Source: Fimbriimonadaceae bacterium (GTDB lineage: Bacteria > Armatimonadota > Fimbriimonadia > Fimbriimonadales > Fimbriimonadaceae). From it: a stretch of 64,000 bases of DNA. Below are positions 42,514 through 50,488 of the stretch, in pieces. Made by a program: the position numbers and the translations under genes. The notes beneath the pieces are model-generated. The model did not search any database. It was not told the origin of the DNA and saw only the letters and a program-made list of their open reading frames with translations. How positions within the stretch are numbered: position 1 is the stretch's first letter; the number at the start of each line of letters is the position of its first letter. Where the stretch lies: positions 868,001-932,000 of the forward strand of contig JABAQM010000001.1 of assembly GCA_019187105.1 (NCBI GenBank), in the 5' to 3' direction.

Positions 42514-43444
42514 CGGCCTGGGGCCGCAAAACAAGCTCCTTTACCGCTGCTACCAGATGGTCCTTGCCGAGGCCATAGTGGTTGCGAAGGTAGGCCTGCG
42601 ATCCCACGACGGAGCTGTAGACGTCCTTCATCCCCAGCCTGCGAAAGGCTTTCGGATGAAAACCACCATCCATGCAGGCTTCTGCGATGGCACTGCCGAA
42701 GCCACCGTTGAGCACATTCTCTTCGATCGTGATGATTCCGCCAGTCCCTTCGCATGCAGAACGAATCTCGTTCGTGTCCAGAGGCTTGAGCGTTGGGAAA
42801 CTGACAATTCGGACGGCTACTCGTTCGGCAGCCAACTCACTAGCCGCCTCGAGGGCGATCTCAAGAATTCCCCCCGTCGCGAAGATCGCTAGGTCCTCAC
42901 CCTCCCTCAAGCGACGAGCCTTGCCGAACTCGAACCGCTCTCCCGGCAGTTGCGTATCCCCCGCATCCGACTTGTCCAGCCGCAGGTAGCAGACGCCTGG
43001 CCTATTAGCGATCGCGCTCGTCAGCTCGACGGTCTCCCATAGACACCCCGGAGATGCCACCTCGACCCCCGGAAGCGCTCTTAGAATGCTGAGGTCTTCG
43101 GTCGCATGATGGCTCATTCCGAGTTGTCCGTAGCTGAAGCCTCCGCCGATCGCAACGACCTTCACGTTGGCGTCGTGGTACGCAGCGTCGTTACGCACCT
43201 GTTCCAGGCAGCGCAAGGTCGGAAAATTGCCGATCGAATACGTGAAGACCGTTCGACCCTCGAGGGCGAGTCCGGTTGCGACACCCGTGAGGTTCTGCTC
43301 GGCAACCCCGACGTTGAGGTACTGGCGTGGAAACCGCTCCTGAAACTTAGTTAGGACACCAAATCCTAAGTCTCCCGTAACGAGCATGAGGCGCGAGTCG
43401 GCTGCAGCGAGTTCCATTAGCCGTTGGATAAAGTGGTCCCTCAT
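42500..43444 (-). CDS. Transketolase-like subunit, C-terminal half (PYR and C-terminal domains)
   Basis: The 314-residue protein has the pyrimidine-binding domain (LMLVTGDLGFGVLTKFQERF, then YLNVGVAEQNLTGVATGLAL, where the Glu activates thiamine diphosphate) and the C-terminal domain (LAIFATGGILEIALEAASEL). It is the second half of a split transketolase whose N-terminal half is the next gene upstream, overlapping by 4 bp (ATGA). Split transketolases in polysaccharide clusters are thought to act on nucleotide or keto sugars; the partners here are a DegT aminotransferase and a GT4. It need not be a pentose-phosphate enzyme. Confidence 0.9.
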   Translation of the reverse strand: MRDHFIQRLMELAAADSRLMLVTGDLGFGVLTKFQERFPRQYLNVGVAEQNLTGVATGLALEGRTVFTYSIGNFPTLRCLEQVRNDAAYHDANVKVVAIGGGFSYGQLGMSHHATEDLSILRALPGVEVASPGCLWETVELTSAIANRPGVCYLRLDKSDAGDTQLPGERFEFGKARRLREGEDLAIFATGGILEIALEAASELAAERVAVRIVSFPTLKPLDTNEIRSACEGTGGIITIEENVLNGGFGSAIAEACMDGGFHPKAFRRLGMKDVYSSVVGSQAYLRNHYGLGKDHLVAAVKELVLRPQAATSR

Positions 43445-44202
43445 GGCGCACACCCCAGTTCGTCGAGGGCGGCATTGAACTCCTCGCCCCTCGGCGTGCG
43501 ATAGTGCCAGAGAACGGTGTTCTCCATAAACGACACGCCCTTGCCCTTTGTCGTTTTGGCAAGAACAACGGTCGGCTTGCCGGCGGACTTCGGCAAATCG
43601 CCTAGGGCGGCTCGAATCGCTCCATGGTCGTGGCCATCGATCTCTTCGACATGCCAGTCGAACGCCCGCCACTTGTCGGCGAACGGCTCGAGCTCGAGGG
43701 TCTCCGAGACCGGGGCCAGACTCTGGATCCCGTTGTAGTCGACCACGGCCGTCAGATTGTCCAGGCCGTGGTGACCCGCGAAAAGGATTGCCTCCCAGTT
43801 CGAGCCCTCGTCGCATTCACCGTCGCTCAGCAGAACGAATACGCGGTGGTGTTTGTTATCGAGCTTGGCGGCGTAAGCCATACCGCATCCAACCGATAGC
43901 GCATGGCCAAGGGACCCCGTCGAGAGCTCGACCCCCGGCACCCCCTTGTGGGAGATGTGCCCACTTAGGACCGATCCGTCTTGATAGTGGGTGTCGAGGA
44001 TGCCAACATCCATGAATCCGACCTCTGCGAGAGCCGCATAAACTGCTGCCCCCGCGTGGCCTTTGCTGAGCAGAAATCGGTCCCGATCCGGCCACTGCGG
44101 ATTCGCTGGATCCACCGAGAGGATTTCCCCGTACAGCACAGCGACGAGGTCAGCCATCGAGAGGCCGGAACCGACGTGGGAAGATCCTCCTCGGTTGGTC
44201 AT
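43441..44202 (-). CDS. Transketolase-like subunit, N-terminal half (ThDP-binding domain)
   Basis: The thiamine-diphosphate motif is LLSDGECDEGSNWEAILFAG, and SHVGSGLSMADLVAVLYGE, DRFLLSKGHAGAAVYAALAE and ELSTGSLGHALSVGCGMAYA are typical. The first available ATG (44202) falls inside the conserved region: the sequence just upstream in the same frame (EELAQRIRVHCVR) also reads like the family's first helix. The frame is open back to a TGA at 44278-44280, but that stretch holds no ATG, GTG or TTG. Either the protein is short at its N-terminus or translation starts at a rare codon, such as ATC 44256. Confidence 0.85.
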   Translation of the reverse strand: MTNRGGSSHVGSGLSMADLVAVLYGEILSVDPANPQWPDRDRFLLSKGHAGAAVYAALAEVGFMDVGILDTHYQDGSVLSGHISHKGVPGVELSTGSLGHALSVGCGMAYAAKLDNKHHRVFVLLSDGECDEGSNWEAILFAGHHGLDNLTAVVDYNGIQSLAPVSETLELEPFADKWRAFDWHVEEIDGHDHGAIRAALGDLPKSAGKPTVVLAKTTKGKGVSFMENTVLWHYRTPRGEEFNAALDELGCAP

Positions 44203-44257
44203 CCGGACGCAATGGACGCGGATGCGCTGGGCAAGCTCCTCGGTCGAGAAGCTGATT

Positions 44258-45388
44258 CTAGCCGCGATAGAACGACCTCACTTGGTCGCACACGTAATCG
44301 ACATCGTCGTCGTCGATCATCATGTTCATCGGAAGCATAAGGCAGCGCGAGAAGAAGCGCTCTGTCCGCGGCAGTTCACCGCGCAGACCGAGGTCCGCCC
44401 ATTGGTGGACGGCCTTGCCTCCCCACTGGATCAGCGTCCCGACGCCGTTTAGCTTCAAGTGTTCGCGCAGCTCATCTCGCCGATCGGCCTGGAGCTCGTA
44501 GTTCTGAAAGACATCGAAATGGTCTTGGTCGGCATCGGGCGGTGGTGGCAGGCGCAGTTCCTCAAGGTCCGAAAGCCGGCCATGGTAGTGGCGGGCGATC
44601 GATCGACGCCGGCTGACGATATCGCCATAGTGCCTGAACTGGTGCATCAAGATTGCGGCCTGCAGATTGTCGAGGCGCGAGTTGAGTCCCCAGGCATGAA
44701 CCTCGCCGTCAGACCCCCGCCCGTGATCTCGCAATAAGTGAAAGCGCTCGGCAATCTCAGGGCTGTTGGTAGCGACGGCGCCGCCATCACCCATGCAGCC
44801 GAGGATCTTGGCTGGATAGAAGCTGATCGAGCTGCCCACCCCAAACGTTCCCGCCATCTTGCCCTTGTACTTGGACCCAAGCGCTTGAGCCGCATCTTCC
44901 ACGATGAACAAGCCGTGACGATCGGCAATCGCCTGGAGGCGGTCCATCTGGCAGGTTCGCCCATTGAGATGTACGGGCAGAATAGCGACCGTCCGAGGCG
45001 TAATTGCCGCCTCGACGGCGTCGGGATCGATGAGGCCGTCCTCTCCCATGTCGACGGGCACCGGAGTCCCGTTTGAGTGAGCAACGGATGCCGGCGACGC
45101 CACCATCGTGTGGGATGGAAACAGCACTTCGTCGCCAAGCTTGAGTCCCGCCGCCTTCCAGCACATGATGAGCCCGTCCGTGGCGTTTCCGACGCCAAAA
45201 ACCGTATGGACTCCCAGGTACTGCTTCAGGGCCGCTTCGAACTCCTCCAGTTCCCGCTGCTGAATAAACGCTCCACGGGCCATAATCTCGCGGAAAATCT
45301 CCACGTAAGCGGCCTCGTCGCGGGAGAAAGCAGCCGGGTAGTTGAAGTAGGGAACGTTACGCAAGCTCGCGGGAGGCGGCGTCACCAT
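44258..45388 (-). CDS. DegT/DnrJ/EryC1 sugar aminotransferase
   Basis: A second PLP sugar aminotransferase, 376 residues from the ATG at 45388. The PLP lysine is in FYPAKILGCMGDGGAV, and GVGNATDGLIMCWKAAGLKL, EDAAQALGSKYKGKMAGTFG and GLNSRLDNLQAAIL are family motifs. It is distinct from the WbpE-like copy at 31862 and co-oriented with the split transketolase, so it may build a different amino or branched sugar. A -10-like hexamer lies six bases before its ATG and no ribosome site is visible. Confidence 0.9.
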   Translation of the reverse strand: MVTPPPASLRNVPYFNYPAAFSRDEAAYVEIFREIMARGAFIQQRELEEFEAALKQYLGVHTVFGVGNATDGLIMCWKAAGLKLGDEVLFPSHTMVASPASVAHSNGTPVPVDMGEDGLIDPDAVEAAITPRTVAILPVHLNGRTCQMDRLQAIADRHGLFIVEDAAQALGSKYKGKMAGTFGVGSSISFYPAKILGCMGDGGAVATNSPEIAERFHLLRDHGRGSDGEVHAWGLNSRLDNLQAAILMHQFRHYGDIVSRRRSIARHYHGRLSDLEELRLPPPPDADQDHFDVFQNYELQADRRDELREHLKLNGVGTLIQWGGKAVHQWADLGLRGELPRTERFFSRCLMLPMNMMIDDDDVDYVCDQVRSFYRG

Positions 45389-45394
45389 CGTAGC

Positions 45395-45401
45395 TATATA
45401 A
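45395..45401 (-). promoter_or_regulatory. -10-like TTATATA just before the aminotransferase start
   Basis: On the minus strand, TTATATA (45401-45395) is followed by six bases and the ATG at 45388. There is no Shine-Dalgarno in the gap. The spacing matches a leaderless promoter for the aminotransferase-transketolase unit. Confidence 0.4.
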
Positions 45402-45414
45402 TGCACGATGCGGT

Positions 45415-46029
45415 CTATTCGAAGCGGATACGGACCCTGCGAGCGGGTAACCCGTCGAGCACGTCTGCGGTAGATTCCAGGACCCAACCGTATCGCTCGT
45501 CTTTACTGCTTGGACACCAGAACCGTACGCGTGCTCCCCTCGCAACCTCGCCCTTGACGAGGGCACAGGCCCCTCGCGGGCTCAGGTTTACGAGTTCGGC
45601 AAGGTGGCCGTCGATCTGGACGCACCGGCCGGCTACCCGCTCGTTTCGCGGCTCCTCGCGGCGGTCGAGGTAGCGCGAGGTCTTGGGTGTTCGCAGCGTA
45701 ATGTGCTTGGCATCGGGGCACCGATCGGTGATAGTGGATCGGAACAGCAGGACGCCAGAGGACGTTGGGGCCTCGACGATGATCTCCTCACCGGGCTGTA
45801 GCGGAACATAGACGTCGCGTTGAAGCGGAGCGCTGATCAGCCACCCTGATTTATCGATGGATTCCACGAAAGCGCGGTACACCCCGTGACGGGCTCGAAT
45901 CCGGACCGCGCTGGGAACTCGGGGAAGTGGAGCCGAGCGTCGCCTCGTGGCGGCAAGACCATAGGCGACCGTCGCCGAAGCCGCGAAGATCATTGAGGAC
46001 CAGCCGACCATGCGGACGATTTCATCCAC
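45415..46029 (-). CDS. Membrane-anchored PilZ domain protein
   Basis: Residues 1-30 hold one transmembrane helix (VGWSSMIFAASATVAYGLAA). A YcgR-like N-terminal barrel follows, and then a PilZ domain with both c-di-GMP motifs: the arginine motif RREEPRNERV (R-x(4)-R) and LVNLSPRGA (N-x-S-x-x-G). It should sense c-di-GMP at the membrane and act on motility, secretion or polysaccharide export; the polysaccharide locus next door is a natural target. The GTG start at 46029 has AGGGGG upstream. It follows the TPR gene by 11 bp in the same operon. Confidence 0.85.
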   Translation of the reverse strand: MDEIVRMVGWSSMIFAASATVAYGLAATRRRSAPLPRVPSAVRIRARHGVYRAFVESIDKSGWLISAPLQRDVYVPLQPGEEIIVEAPTSSGVLLFRSTITDRCPDAKHITLRTPKTSRYLDRREEPRNERVAGRCVQIDGHLAELVNLSPRGACALVKGEVARGARVRFWCPSSKDERYGWVLESTADVLDGLPARRVRIRFE

Positions 46030-46040
46030 GGGCCCGCCCC

Positions 46041-47531
46041 CTATTTGATCGGTCGGTTCTCCTTCGCATACGCTTCCGTTGCCTTCGCCCAGTTTTTCAA
46101 GCCTTCGCCCAAGCTGATCGCGCATTCTGCGCCAGCCTCGTCGTCGCCTTCCTTCGCGAGCTTCACCAGGTCCTGCGAAGCCTGAACCAGCAAGGAGCAT
46201 GCCAATGCACGCCACTGGTGCGAATTCTGGTGGAATTCCGGCACTGCGATACCTTTAAGCATTTCCGCGAGGGACGACGACCGGGCGAGCATCGAATTCG
46301 TCGCCTCCCTCACGCTCGGGTCATCTCGGTTAACCCGTAGACGCTGCAAGGTTGTACGAATCTCATCCGCCAAGCCCGGTACGGCCAAGTCCGCAAGCGA
46401 GACTGCTCGTTTATAGAAATCTTCCATGAATCGGCCGGTTAGCACCTCGTAGCCGAAGTCCTCCTTGGCCCCGTTCGCATCCCCTAGCATCACGCGAGCC
46501 AGGCCGCGGTTCCGTCGAGCCTGGGGATTTGGTCCTGCCTCCAGGCAGCGGTCATAGTGCTGTCTGGCCTCCAGCCACTCGCCCTTTGCCGAGGCAAAGT
46601 CTCCGGCGAGGCGAAGGTAGCGCGGGTCGTTGCCGTTGCGCTGCTTGACCAGTTCAAGTTCTCGCCCAGCATCCTGCAGTTTTCCTGACCTGAGGAATGA
46701 TTCGGCGGCGAGTAGGCGGAAGTCCGGCTTGTCCGGCTCTCGATCCGCCAGCTGGGTCGCGATCTCAGCCGCCGATGCCGGGTAATCCAGAAGAAGGGCG
46801 TTTAGCAGCTTTTCGCGAAGTTGCAGGTTTTTTGGATCGAAATCAATCATATCCCGAAGAAGCGCTGCGGCCAGCGTCGTTTCGCCCGCCTTGATCCACT
46901 CATCGACCTTCTGCAGATCCCGAGCGTCGTAGCTAGGAGAAATCGGGTCCGCAGCGGGCTTGGGTGTCTCCACGGCCGTAGTCGGACCGCTTACCTTGGG
47001 CGGAAACCGCTTGAATGGGCCGGCGCCCAACGCGATCGTCCAGCTTCGAGCGAGGGTTCTCGCCGAATTCTCCGGGTCGAAGGCGCCATTGGTCATCACG
47101 CCGCTGCTGCGATTCTCCGACCAAACCGGCTTGTTCGGATTGTTCTCGTAAAGTGCGCCCGATGCGAGCAGATCTCCCGCTTCGGTTATGGCGGAAACCA
47201 CCAGCACGTATCGGAATTTCAGCTTCTTTCCAAACAGGTAGGCCTCGTTCGGAGTCGGATCTTCGGGAACCACGCCGATCTGGTTGTCATCCAGAAGCTT
47301 CCTGAAGAGGGGATCGCTCTGCGACCACACGATCGGCACGATCCGCCCATCCGTATCCAGTGCCTCGGCAAGGTGGTGAGCAACCCGCACGTTGGGATCG
47401 ACATCCCGCCCGGCCGGCGCAAGACTCTGGACGACCAGAACCTTTGGTGGCTCGGCCAAAGCCGATAGGGCACCAGCTAGCAGAATGACGACCGACCAGA
47501 ATCTCATAGCTCGAAGTGTTCGACGGATCAT
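46041..47531 (-). CDS. Exported TPR protein
   Basis: A signal peptide (MRFWSVVILLAGALSALA, after a basic MIRRTLRA) is followed by about 130 residues of alpha/beta sequence (PKVLVVQSLAPAGRDVDPNV, LKFRYVLVVSAITEAGDLLA). A helical domain with TPR-like repeats runs from about 215 to 400 (KNLQLREKLLNALLLDYPAS, WLEARQHYDRCLEAGPNPQA). The Met at 47507 and the one at 47549 are alternative starts. The layout suggests a periplasmic scaffold, perhaps sensing envelope state, co-transcribed with the PilZ protein. It is not a recognised family. Confidence 0.78.
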   Translation of the reverse strand: MIRRTLRAMRFWSVVILLAGALSALAEPPKVLVVQSLAPAGRDVDPNVRVAHHLAEALDTDGRIVPIVWSQSDPLFRKLLDDNQIGVVPEDPTPNEAYLFGKKLKFRYVLVVSAITEAGDLLASGALYENNPNKPVWSENRSSGVMTNGAFDPENSARTLARSWTIALGAGPFKRFPPKVSGPTTAVETPKPAADPISPSYDARDLQKVDEWIKAGETTLAAALLRDMIDFDPKNLQLREKLLNALLLDYPASAAEIATQLADREPDKPDFRLLAAESFLRSGKLQDAGRELELVKQRNGNDPRYLRLAGDFASAKGEWLEARQHYDRCLEAGPNPQARRNRGLARVMLGDANGAKEDFGYEVLTGRFMEDFYKRAVSLADLAVPGLADEIRTTLQRLRVNRDDPSVREATNSMLARSSSLAEMLKGIAVPEFHQNSHQWRALACSLLVQASQDLVKLAKEGDDEAGAECAISLGEGLKNWAKATEAYAKENRPIK

Positions 47532-47609
47532 AGGCCCACGTATGATCATTTTGCCGGATCACCCGGGATGGGACCACAAAATTGGACAATAAGCTGGTTT
47601 AAAGGACTT

Positions 47610-47634
47610 CGCCCCGGAAACCGGATCCGGGGCG
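47610..47634 (-). terminator. Hairpin after the HPPD gene
   Basis: CGCCCCGGA (47610-47618) and TCCGGGGCG (47626-47634) form a 9-bp GC-rich stem with a 7-nt loop, 9 bp beyond the HPPD stop. The tail on the minus strand is AAGTCCTTTAAACC, only moderately T-rich, so termination may be partly factor-dependent. Confidence 0.6.
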
Positions 47635-47643
47635 ACGAGGGTC

Positions 47644-48732
47644 CTATAGCGTTCCGCGGATTGCCTGTTCGCGCTCGATCGACTCGAATAGAGCCTTGAA
47701 GTTGCCTTTGCCGAACGACTTCGCCCCCTTGCGGTGGATGATCTCGTAGAACAGCGTCGGTCGATCGGTGACGGGCTTCGTGAAGATTTGCAGCAAATAG
47801 CCCTCGTCGTCACGATCCACCAAGATGCCCAAGTCAGCAAGCACGTCGATGTCCTCATCGATCTGACCGACTCGGTCCGTGAGCATATCGTAATAGGTGC
47901 GTGGGACGGAAAGGAAGTCCACCCCCCGGGCCCGCAGGCGACTCACGGTGTAGACGATATCGTCCGTGCGCATCGCCACGTGCTGAACGCCGGCCCCGCC
48001 GAAGAACTCAAGGTATTCGTCGATCTGGCTCTTCTTCTTGCCCTCGGCCGGCTCGTTGATTGGGAATTTCACCCGGCCATTGCCGGAAGCCATCACCTTC
48101 GACATCAATGCGGTGTAGTCCGTCGAAATGTCTTTGTCGTCGAAGCTGATCAGGTTGGCGAAGCCCAGCACGTCTTGGTACCACTTCACCCAGGTGTTCA
48201 TCTTGCCAAGTTCGACATTGCCGACGCAGTGGTCCACCTCGATGATCCCGATCCCGTCACCGGGCTGGTTCTCGGGCCGAAAACCTGGAAGGAACGTTCC
48301 GTTATAGTTGTCGCGATTGATCAGGCTGTGAACCGTATCTCCGTACGTCTTGATCGAGGCGAGCCGCACCCTGCCATGGTCGTCTTCAAGGGTGTGGGGC
48401 TGTTCCCAGGCCTCGGCGCCTCGCCCCAGCGCCGCGTTGAAGGCCCAATCGACGTCGTCGACTTCGAAGGCGATGTCATGGACGAAGTCGCCGTGGTAGG
48501 CGATCTTCCCGGCCATCGGATGGCCCGGGCGCAAAGGCGCGCTGAACACCAGCCGCAGGTCGTTCTGGTCGAGTACATAGGAAGCCTCGTCCCGGCTACC
48601 GGTCTCGAGGCCGGCGTAACCGTGAATGCTGAAGCCGAACGTGTGCTGGTAGAAGAACGCAGACTGGCGCGCGTTGTTAACGTAATGGCGAATATGGTCG
48701 ATTCGGCGAATCGGAAACGTATCGTTGCTCAT
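47644..48732 (-). CDS. hppD: 4-hydroxyphenylpyruvate dioxygenase
   Basis: This Fe(II) enzyme converts 4-hydroxyphenylpyruvate to homogentisate in tyrosine breakdown. The 362-residue protein has two vicinal-oxygen-chelate domains. The metal ligands lie in VDHCVGNV, GVQHVAMRTDDI and the C-terminal FYEIIHRK. The final GAKSFGKGNFKALFESIERE is the hallmark C-terminal lid. The start at 48732 has AGGAATC upstream; an open stretch to 48849 is not coding-like. No homogentisate dioxygenase is next to it. The gene is divergent from a small secreted protein gene. Confidence 0.95.
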   Translation of the reverse strand: MSNDTFPIRRIDHIRHYVNNARQSAFFYQHTFGFSIHGYAGLETGSRDEASYVLDQNDLRLVFSAPLRPGHPMAGKIAYHGDFVHDIAFEVDDVDWAFNAALGRGAEAWEQPHTLEDDHGRVRLASIKTYGDTVHSLINRDNYNGTFLPGFRPENQPGDGIGIIEVDHCVGNVELGKMNTWVKWYQDVLGFANLISFDDKDISTDYTALMSKVMASGNGRVKFPINEPAEGKKKSQIDEYLEFFGGAGVQHVAMRTDDIVYTVSRLRARGVDFLSVPRTYYDMLTDRVGQIDEDIDVLADLGILVDRDDEGYLLQIFTKPVTDRPTLFYEIIHRKGAKSFGKGNFKALFESIEREQAIRGTL

Positions 48733-48895
48733 CGTTGATTCCTGCCTTCTGGTTGCTCGCCCCAATTTCGCCACAACGGCAAATACGGTCGATCGGGCAA
48801 CGAAGAGCTGCTTGTGATTATGACGACCGGACCCGGACAAATGCGACATTTGAGACCCTTCGCAGCCAACGGCACCACGCGCCGAAAACTTTTCT

Positions 48896-48925
48896 TTGGT
48901 CAGGATGGCAACCTGCCCTTATACT
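48896..48925 (+). promoter_or_regulatory. Sigma-70-like promoter for the small secreted protein
   Basis: TTGGTC (48896-48901) and TATACT (48920-48925, five of six matches to TATAAT) are separated by 18 bp, upstream of the gene at 48973. A short GGGG-TACG-CCCC hairpin (48930-48941) lies in the leader, just after the expected transcription start. Confidence 0.5.
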
Positions 48926-48972
48926 AAAAGGGGTACGCCCCAAAAATTAGCGTCACGAGATGGAGGAGTCGA

Positions 48973-49428
48973 ATGAGATTGCTGAAAATTTGCATGGCGT
49001 TTGCAACCATCGCCATGGGTCTGGTAGCGAACGCCCAAGAGAGAGGATCGATCACCCTGCTGGGCGCGATGACCGTGCAAGAGGGCGGCACCGGAACCTT
49101 GGCAGGGCGGGTTACCAATCAGCCAAGAGGTTCTTTTGGCGTCACGTTCTCGGAGGGGGAACTCGTTAGCTTCCAAGCCACGCGCATCTTTGAGGTGATC
49201 ATTCCCGGATCGACGTCCTTCTTTTCCGGAGAAGGCGTTGCCATGATGCGCCGCAACGGCCAGGTAGTCCCGGTGCGGGGTCAATTCTTCGTCATGGTGG
49301 ACGACCTCGATCTCGAAGGCCTCCCCCACCCCGACCAGTTTATGATGGAATTCCTCAGCGATGACCGGCAACGAATCATTCGCCACGGCAGGGTTGTGCG
49401 AGGCGATATCGCGATCCGACTCCGGTAA
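48973..49428 (+). CDS. Small secreted protein of unknown function
   Basis: A 151-residue protein with a clear signal peptide (MRLLKICMAFATIAMGLVANA). The mature part is beta-rich, with two similar strand groups (GSITLLGAMTVQEGGTGTLA and VTFSEGELVSFQATRIFEVI) and a polar tail (HPDQFMMEFLSDDRQRIIRH). GGAGG is eight to ten bases before the ATG. Nothing in it indicates an enzyme. A strong hairpin terminator follows. The gene is divergent from HPPD and is probably a stand-alone transcript. Confidence 0.7.
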   Translation: MRLLKICMAFATIAMGLVANAQERGSITLLGAMTVQEGGTGTLAGRVTNQPRGSFGVTFSEGELVSFQATRIFEVIIPGSTSFFSGEGVAMMRRNGQVVPVRGQFFVMVDDLDLEGLPHPDQFMMEFLSDDRQRIIRHGRVVRGDIAIRLR

Positions 49429-49451
49429 CGGTGGATGCCCCTAAACGATTG

Positions 49452-49481
49452 AAGCCCCCGGAGCAGACGCTCCGGGGGCTT
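49452..49481. terminator. Strong bidirectional terminator hairpin
   Basis: AAGCCCCCGGAGC (49452-49464) and GCTCCGGGGGCTT (49469-49481) form a perfect 13-bp stem with an AGAC loop, between the convergent secreted-protein and pseudopilin genes. CTTTG follows on the plus strand and AATCGTTT on the minus strand. Confidence 0.85.
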
Positions 49482-49490
49482 CTTTGAGAG

Positions 49491-50300
49491 TTACTGGGAC
49501 ATGCCGTTCCAGAGACGGTCCTTGTCTTCGACGGTATCGCCGGGACTGACCAGTTGCTTGATCTTCGTGTACTTGACGTGGCCGTCGAGCCAGGCGATGA
49601 TCGCTGAATCCTTATCAAACCGTCCCCAGAGCTGGCCCTGGGATCGGGCATCCGGATAAACGCCGGTCCACTTCGAGGGTGGTTCGATCCGGGCATATCC
49701 GATGGTTGTCGTTATGAGCTGGCCATTGTCGCCGCGGCGGCGATCCTTCATCGTGGCCTCGCCATACATCACCGTGTTGGCAGGAGCCCCGATCGATGTC
49801 ATCGGCACTCCAACGAAGTAGAACGGGAGCGGATTCGATCCATTCGGGTCCTTCTCGTCGATCCGCCGGGTCAGATAAGCATAGTTGTAGCCGTAGCTCG
49901 GGTTCGCACCCACGATGTAAAAGTGGAGCTCGTTATTTGGGTCGAATCGGCCTCGACCTTTGGAGTCCATCAGGGCCGCATCTTCAGCCTTGTCGTTGGG
50001 GCACAGAAAAACGCTCTCGCTCTTCGTGTAGCTTAGAAGCTGGATAGGCCAGTAGTAAAAGCCCTGGGTGCTCGGAATGGAGAGGTTTCGCGCGTCATAG
50101 TAGTAGAGCGTCGGCGTGACATCATCGTAGTCAGCGACATACATGACCGCGCCCAAACCAACCTGCTTGACATTATTGATGCTCGAGGTCTTCTTCGCCG
50201 CCTGCTTGGCCTGCGTGAAGACCGGGAACAGAATAGCAGCGAGGATTGCAATAATTGCGATAACGACCAAAAGTTCGATGAGAGTGAAGGCGCGTCGCAT
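49491..50300 (-). CDS. Type II secretion-type pseudopilin (H-X9-DG family)
   Basis: The N-terminus [20 protein letters not shown] is a type IV prepilin leader with methylation signal: cleavage before Phe5 (A/FTLIE), Glu5 of the mature chain, then the hydrophobic helix. The 269-residue body has the family's C-terminal DGH motif ([18 protein letters not shown]) and the VADYDD segment typical of the H-X9-DG pseudopilins that are numerous in Armatimonadota and Planctomycetota. It would be processed by a prepilin peptidase and embedded in the inner membrane; its role may be in secretion or in anchoring surface proteins. No other secretion gene is adjacent. Confidence 0.92.
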   Translation of the reverse strand: MRRAFTLIELLVVIAIIAILAAILFPVFTQAKQAAKKTSSINNVKQVGLGAVMYVADYDDVTPTLYYYDARNLSIPSTQGFYYWPIQLLSYTKSESVFLCPNDKAEDAALMDSKGRGRFDPNNELHFYIVGANPSYGYNYAYLTRRIDEKDPNGSNPLPFYFVGVPMTSIGAPANTVMYGEATMKDRRRGDNGQLITTTIGYARIEPPSKWTGVYPDARSQGQLWGRFDKDSAIIAWLDGHVKYTKIKQLVSPGDTVEDKDRLWNGMSQ

Positions 50301-50488
50301 GACTCAGTTTTGGATGTATTGCTCATCGACTCACCGCGCAATTCTGCCTTTTGCCGGTCTCGATTGATGAAGCAAGCCAGACTCGTCAAAAACGTCAATC
50401 ATTCATTGCGTTTCACAACTTTCGGGATAATTGCCATTCGGAAACGCCGACCGGTCGTTTCGCCGTAAGTCTAATCAACACCAGAGGA

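Noticed and set aside
47526-47547. GATCATA...TATGATC inverted repeat at the TPR gene start
   Set aside because: The 7-bp arms and an 8-bp spacer at a start region with no clear promoter could easily be chance. No supporting element was seen.
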